Source: Lachnospiraceae bacterium (GTDB lineage: Bacteria; Bacillota; Clostridia; Lachnospirales; Lachnospiraceae). Taken from it: a DNA stretch of 64,000 nucleotides. Positions within the stretch are counted from its first letter, which is position 1. Each line of letters opens with the position of its first letter. Location: the NCBI GenBank assembly GCA_017416465.1, contig JAFQCK010000046.1:1-64000 (forward strand), read 5' to 3'. Shown one piece after another: positions 63,517 to 64,000 of this stretch. A program made the position numbers and the translations under genes. The notes under the pieces are model-generated. The model did not search any database. It was given only the letters and a program-made list of their open reading frames with translations, and was not told the DNA's origin.

Positions 63517-64000
63517 TTATTCTTCACTATCTTCATTTACCTTACTTGCTCTTGCGCTTACTTCAGCTTCCTGAATATCACTTGGTGTCTGCTCGTATCT
63601 TGCAAATTCATATTCATATTCGCCTCGACCACCTGTCATCGCCCTAAGTGCTGTACAATAACCTGCAAGCTCCATCATTGGAACTTCTGCCTCAATCAAA
63701 TGCTTTCCTGCTATGGTTGGATTCATTCCATTCACACGTCCGCGACGCTTATTTAAATCTCCCATAACATCTCCGATATAGTCCTCAGGAACAGTAACCT
63801 TAAGAGTCATAATAGGCTCTAAAAGTATAGGTGAAGCTTCCATAACACCTTTCTTAAATGCCTGTTTTGCAGCAGTCTTAAATGCCATTTCAGAAGAGTC
63901 TACTGAATGATATGAACCGTCATATAATATTCCTTTAACACCCACTACAGGATATGCTGCAAGAGGTCCTTTTAAAACAGCTTCCTGTAAACCTTTTTCA
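63517..64000 (-). CDS. Elongation factor G-like GTPase, C-terminal part (start beyond window)
   Basis: The frame runs off the end of the window; the 161 codons seen are 'LQEAVLKGPLAAYPVVGVKGILYDGSYHSV' (domain IV) and 'ILLEPIMTLKVTVPEDYIGDVMGDLN' with 'YCTALRAMTGGRGEYEYEFARYEQTP' (domain V), i.e. the end of EF-G. The domain IV wording (GILYDGSYH-VDSSEMAFK) matches EF-G paralogues of Clostridia rather than canonical fusA. An acidic tail 'NEDSEE' closes it. Confidence 0.85.
   Translation of the reverse strand, partial: EKGLQEAVLKGPLAAYPVVGVKGILYDGSYHSVDSSEMAFKTAAKQAFKKGVMEASPILLEPIMTLKVTVPEDYIGDVMGDLNKRRGRVNGMNPTIAGKHLIEAEVPMMELAGYCTALRAMTGGRGEYEYEFARYEQTPSDIQEAEVSARASKVNEDSEE

Overview
The window is low-GC, AT-rich DNA whose proteins, ribosome-binding sites and gene set fit a gut-type Clostridia, most likely a Lachnospiraceae (agr-like peptide signalling, YtrA-type GntR/ABC modules, FNT/SulP transporters, TPM/zinc-ribbon pairs, type II-A CRISPR). 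No species is claimed, and no tRNA or rRNA gene was seen.

Layout. 1-7024: a cell-to-cell signalling locus. A divergent agr-like system has LytTR regulator and HPK10 kinase on +, and AgrB plus a 49-residue AgrD precursor that is too short for most gene callers on -. It is followed by a small secreted protein, a membrane-anchored protein, two ABC-2 permeases and an ABC ATPase that runs off the window. A 17-bp motif is repeated upstream of both the agrD promoter and the secreted-protein promoter, so the cassette is probably the output of the quorum circuit. 7028-9221: an ATPase + TOPRIM gene pair resembling two-gene anti-phage systems. 9399-12547: a methyltransferase broken by a 143-bp mobile element, a HTH + truncated HipA-like kinase remnant, and an unusual HTH-HATPase-STAS-like regulator with its own repeated operators. 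12731-31984: mainly housekeeping metabolism and transport (aldolase/amidohydrolase pair, polar amino acid ABC transporter, SulP, FNT, NhaC, DUF1846, ferritin-like protein, flavoredoxin-rubredoxin, xanthine salvage, MutS2-like protein). 32443-36593: Rpn-type nuclease, PadR/DUF1700/DUF4097 operon, a decayed sigma factor and a ferritin-like protein.

36777-47867 is a symmetrical island: two copies of a TPM + zinc-ribbon membrane protein pair flank three GntR/ABC transporter modules, with a fossil piece of a third GntR gene. 48041-51510 holds an EAL and a GGDEF protein. 51489-52474 holds two decayed genes. 52491-59583 is a complete type II-A CRISPR-Cas locus (cas9-cas1-cas2-csn2, 15 repeats plus a decayed terminal repeat, leader anchor, divergent tracrRNA). 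The window closes with a zinc-ribbon protein, a WYL regulator, an HD-GYP protein, a histidine phosphatase and the 3' part of an EF-G-like gene.

The most striking non-coding signal is a family of roughly 140-bp elements (9567, 36598, 42856, plus truncated and mini copies) with terminal inverted repeats, 6-bp target duplications and a predicted four-way-junction fold in which one arm has been entirely replaced while its pairing is kept. They insert at gene 3' ends and rewrite the C-termini of the proteins they hit.
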